A stretch of DNA of 43,081 nucleotides from Deltaproteobacteria bacterium (GTDB lineage: Bacteria; Desulfobacterota; Binatia; HRBIN30; JACQVA1): NCBI GenBank assembly GCA_016210005.1, contig JACQVA010000001.1, positions 1-43,081 on the forward strand, read 5' to 3'. A model generated the notes under the pieces. It had not been told where the DNA came from. It did not search any database and saw nothing but the letters and a program-made list of their open reading frames with translations. Both the position numbers and the translations under genes were made by a program. Positions 41,903-43,081 of this stretch are shown here, in pieces (position 1 is the stretch's first letter; each line of letters starts with the position of its first letter).

Positions 41903-42787
41903 CTAGAGCGCGGTGCTGCGCAGCGCCGCGATGCGCTCTGCGAGCGGCGGGTGCGACATGAACAGGCGCACCATCCCGCGCCCGACGCCGCCCGCGATGC
42001 CGAAGGCCGCCATCTGGTCGGGCAGGGGCTCGGGCTGGGCCTTCTTCAGCCGCTCGAGCGCGGCGATCATGTTGTCGCGCCCCGCCAGGCGGGCGCCGCC
42101 GGCGTCGGCACGAAACTCGCGGCGCCGGCTGAACCACATGACGATGACGCTCGCCAGGATGCCCAGCACGACCTGGGCGATGATGGTGGTGAGCCAGAAC
42201 GCCGGCCCGTGCCCGCGCTCGGTCTTGAAGACGATGCGGTCGACGGCGTGCCCGACCACGCGCGACAGCACGATGACGAAGGTGTTGATCACTCCCTGGA
42301 TCAGCGCGAGGGTGATCATGTCGCCGTTGGCCACGTGGCTCACCTCGTGCCCGAGCACGGCATCCACCTCCTCGCGCCGCATGCCGGTAACGAGTCCGCT
42401 ACTCACGGCGATCAGCGCCTTGTTGCGGTTCATCCCCGTGGCGAAGGCGTTGGGGTCGGGCGAGTCGTAGACGGCGACCTCCGGCATGGCGATGCCGGCG
42501 CGCGTCGCGTGCTGCCGCACCGTCTCCACCAGCCACGCTTCGGCCGCGTTGCTCGGCGCGACGATCACCTCGGCCCCGGTCAGCCGCTTCGCCGTCCACT
42601 TGGACAGGGCCAGCGAGATGAACGCGCCGCCCATGCCGAAGACGGCGGCGAAGGCCAAGAGGCCCCCCATGTCGAGCCCGATGCCCTCCGCGTCCAGAAT
42701 GCGCTCGATGCCGAGCAGGCGCAGCGTGACGCTGAGCACCAGCAAAATGGCGATGTTGGTGGCAAGAAACAGAACGATGCGCTTCAT
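41903..42787 (-). CDS. htpX: Membrane zinc metalloprotease HtpX
   Basis: A 294-aa M48 protease with HEVSH (H147, E148, H151) and the third ligand Glu in [16 protein letters not shown]. Two N-terminal helices and two after the active site anchor it in the inner membrane with the catalytic site in the cytoplasm. It degrades damaged membrane proteins alongside Fts[15 protein letters not shown] precedes the active site as usual. A strong GGAGGAG precedes the ATG. A 12-bp inverted repeat lies about 47 bp upstream. Confidence 0.95.
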   Translation of the reverse strand: MKRIVLFLATNIAILLVLSVTLRLLGIERILDAEGIGLDMGGLLAFAAVFGMGGAFISLALSKWTAKRLTGAEVIVAPSNAAEAWLVETVRQHATRAGIAMPEVAVYDSPDPNAFATGMNRNKALIAVSSGLVTGMRREEVDAVLGHEVSHVANGDMITLALIQGVINTFVIVLSRVVGHAVDRIVFKTERGHGPAFWLTTIIAQVVLGILASVIVMWFSRRREFRADAGGARLAGRDNMIAALERLKKAQPEPLPDQMAAFGIAGGVGRGMVRLFMSHPPLAERIAALRSTAL

Positions 42788-42833
42788 TTTGATCTCCTCC
42801 TCAATGTGAGCGGCTCGGCTCCGGTATCTGGAG

Positions 42834-42862
42834 CAATCGTGACCGCAAACCGGTCACGATTG
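42834..42862. promoter_or_regulatory. 12-bp inverted repeat upstream of htpX
   Basis: CAATCGTGACCG (42834-42845) and CGGTCACGATTG (42851-42862) pair perfectly around CAAAC, 47 bp before the htpX ATG. It could be an operator or a terminator of an upstream minus-strand gene; no T-run was seen on either strand. The remaining sequence to the window end (42863-43081) shows no clear gene. Confidence 0.5.
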
Positions 42863-43081
42863 GGTATGCTCAGCCGCTCCCGTGAACGCCGCGGCGATTT
42901 CCGCCAGCAGGGCCTCTTCCTTGATCGAGACCTTCGAGCCCCAGGGTCCTGTCATAGTCGCGTGCGCGCGGTAGGATCAGCGTAAGCAGACGGAGCTGTT
43001 GGCGCGGAGCGCATGCAGCAAGTGCGCAGGAGCGGCAATAAATTCGCCGCGACAGTGGTGCTGTCGCCCGTTGGGGCGCAA

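Noticed and set aside
42854-42955. 33-codon minus-strand frame beginning MTGPWGSKVSIKEEALL upstream of htpX
   Set aside because: It looks somewhat protein-like but is short and without a ribosome site. Its stop lies inside the inverted repeat, so it may be chance.

Overview
The window is GC-rich, densely coded chromosomal DNA from a Gram-negative bacterium. The type IV pilus genes, the Geobacter-like pilin N-termini, HflK/HflC, HtpX and a CydA-like oxidase with haem c suggest the former Deltaproteobacteria or a related phylum (Desulfobacterota- or Binatota-like). No rRNA, tRNA or CRISPR array is visible, and the lineage cannot be fixed from this window alone.

Layout. 1-140: right end of a small transposable element. 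222-4504: LysA-type decarboxylase, inositol-monophosphatase-family enzyme, acyltransferase, Rieske ferredoxin, and rpsU-infA. 4899-7313: secreted YVTN propeller plus phosphoesterase. 7310-14413: six tightly coupled minus-strand genes (TPR membrane protein, ABC ATPase, TMTC-like glycosyltransferase, ABC-2 permease, GT39-like and GT2 glycosyltransferases), with a divergent 1066-aa membrane/spermidine-synthase-like protein. 17867-26329: type IV pilus locus pilB-pilT-pilC-regulator and three pilin genes. 26560-33412: dehydrogenase, MBL hydrolase, AlkA-like glycosylase, pabB-pabC and a catalytically dead HtrA-like protein. 33409-36239: amphi-Trp/PurE fusion and hflK-hflC. 36351-37653: insertion element and three gene remnants. 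37658-42787: haem-c CydA-like oxidase and membrane partner, BT1-type transporter, htpX.

Three points stand out. First, 36360-36816 is a 457-bp insertion with 29-bp terminal inverted repeats and a perfect 9-bp target duplication. It carries a decayed GIY-YIG nuclease gene and no transposase. A 116-bp end of a second copy, differing by one base that lies in a hairpin loop, opens the window. Second, the pilus regulator joins a PilS-like membrane sensor and PAS region directly to a PilR-like sigma-54 AAA+ and Fis module. It has no histidine kinase and no receiver domain. Sigma-54-type promoters sit about 200 bp before two of the three pilin genes. Third, several proteins have unusual architectures: amphi-Trp fused to PurE, an HtrA fold with all three catalytic residues replaced, and an operon coupling GT-C glycosyltransferases to an ABC-2 exporter.

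Functions are assigned from motifs read by eye. No database search was run.
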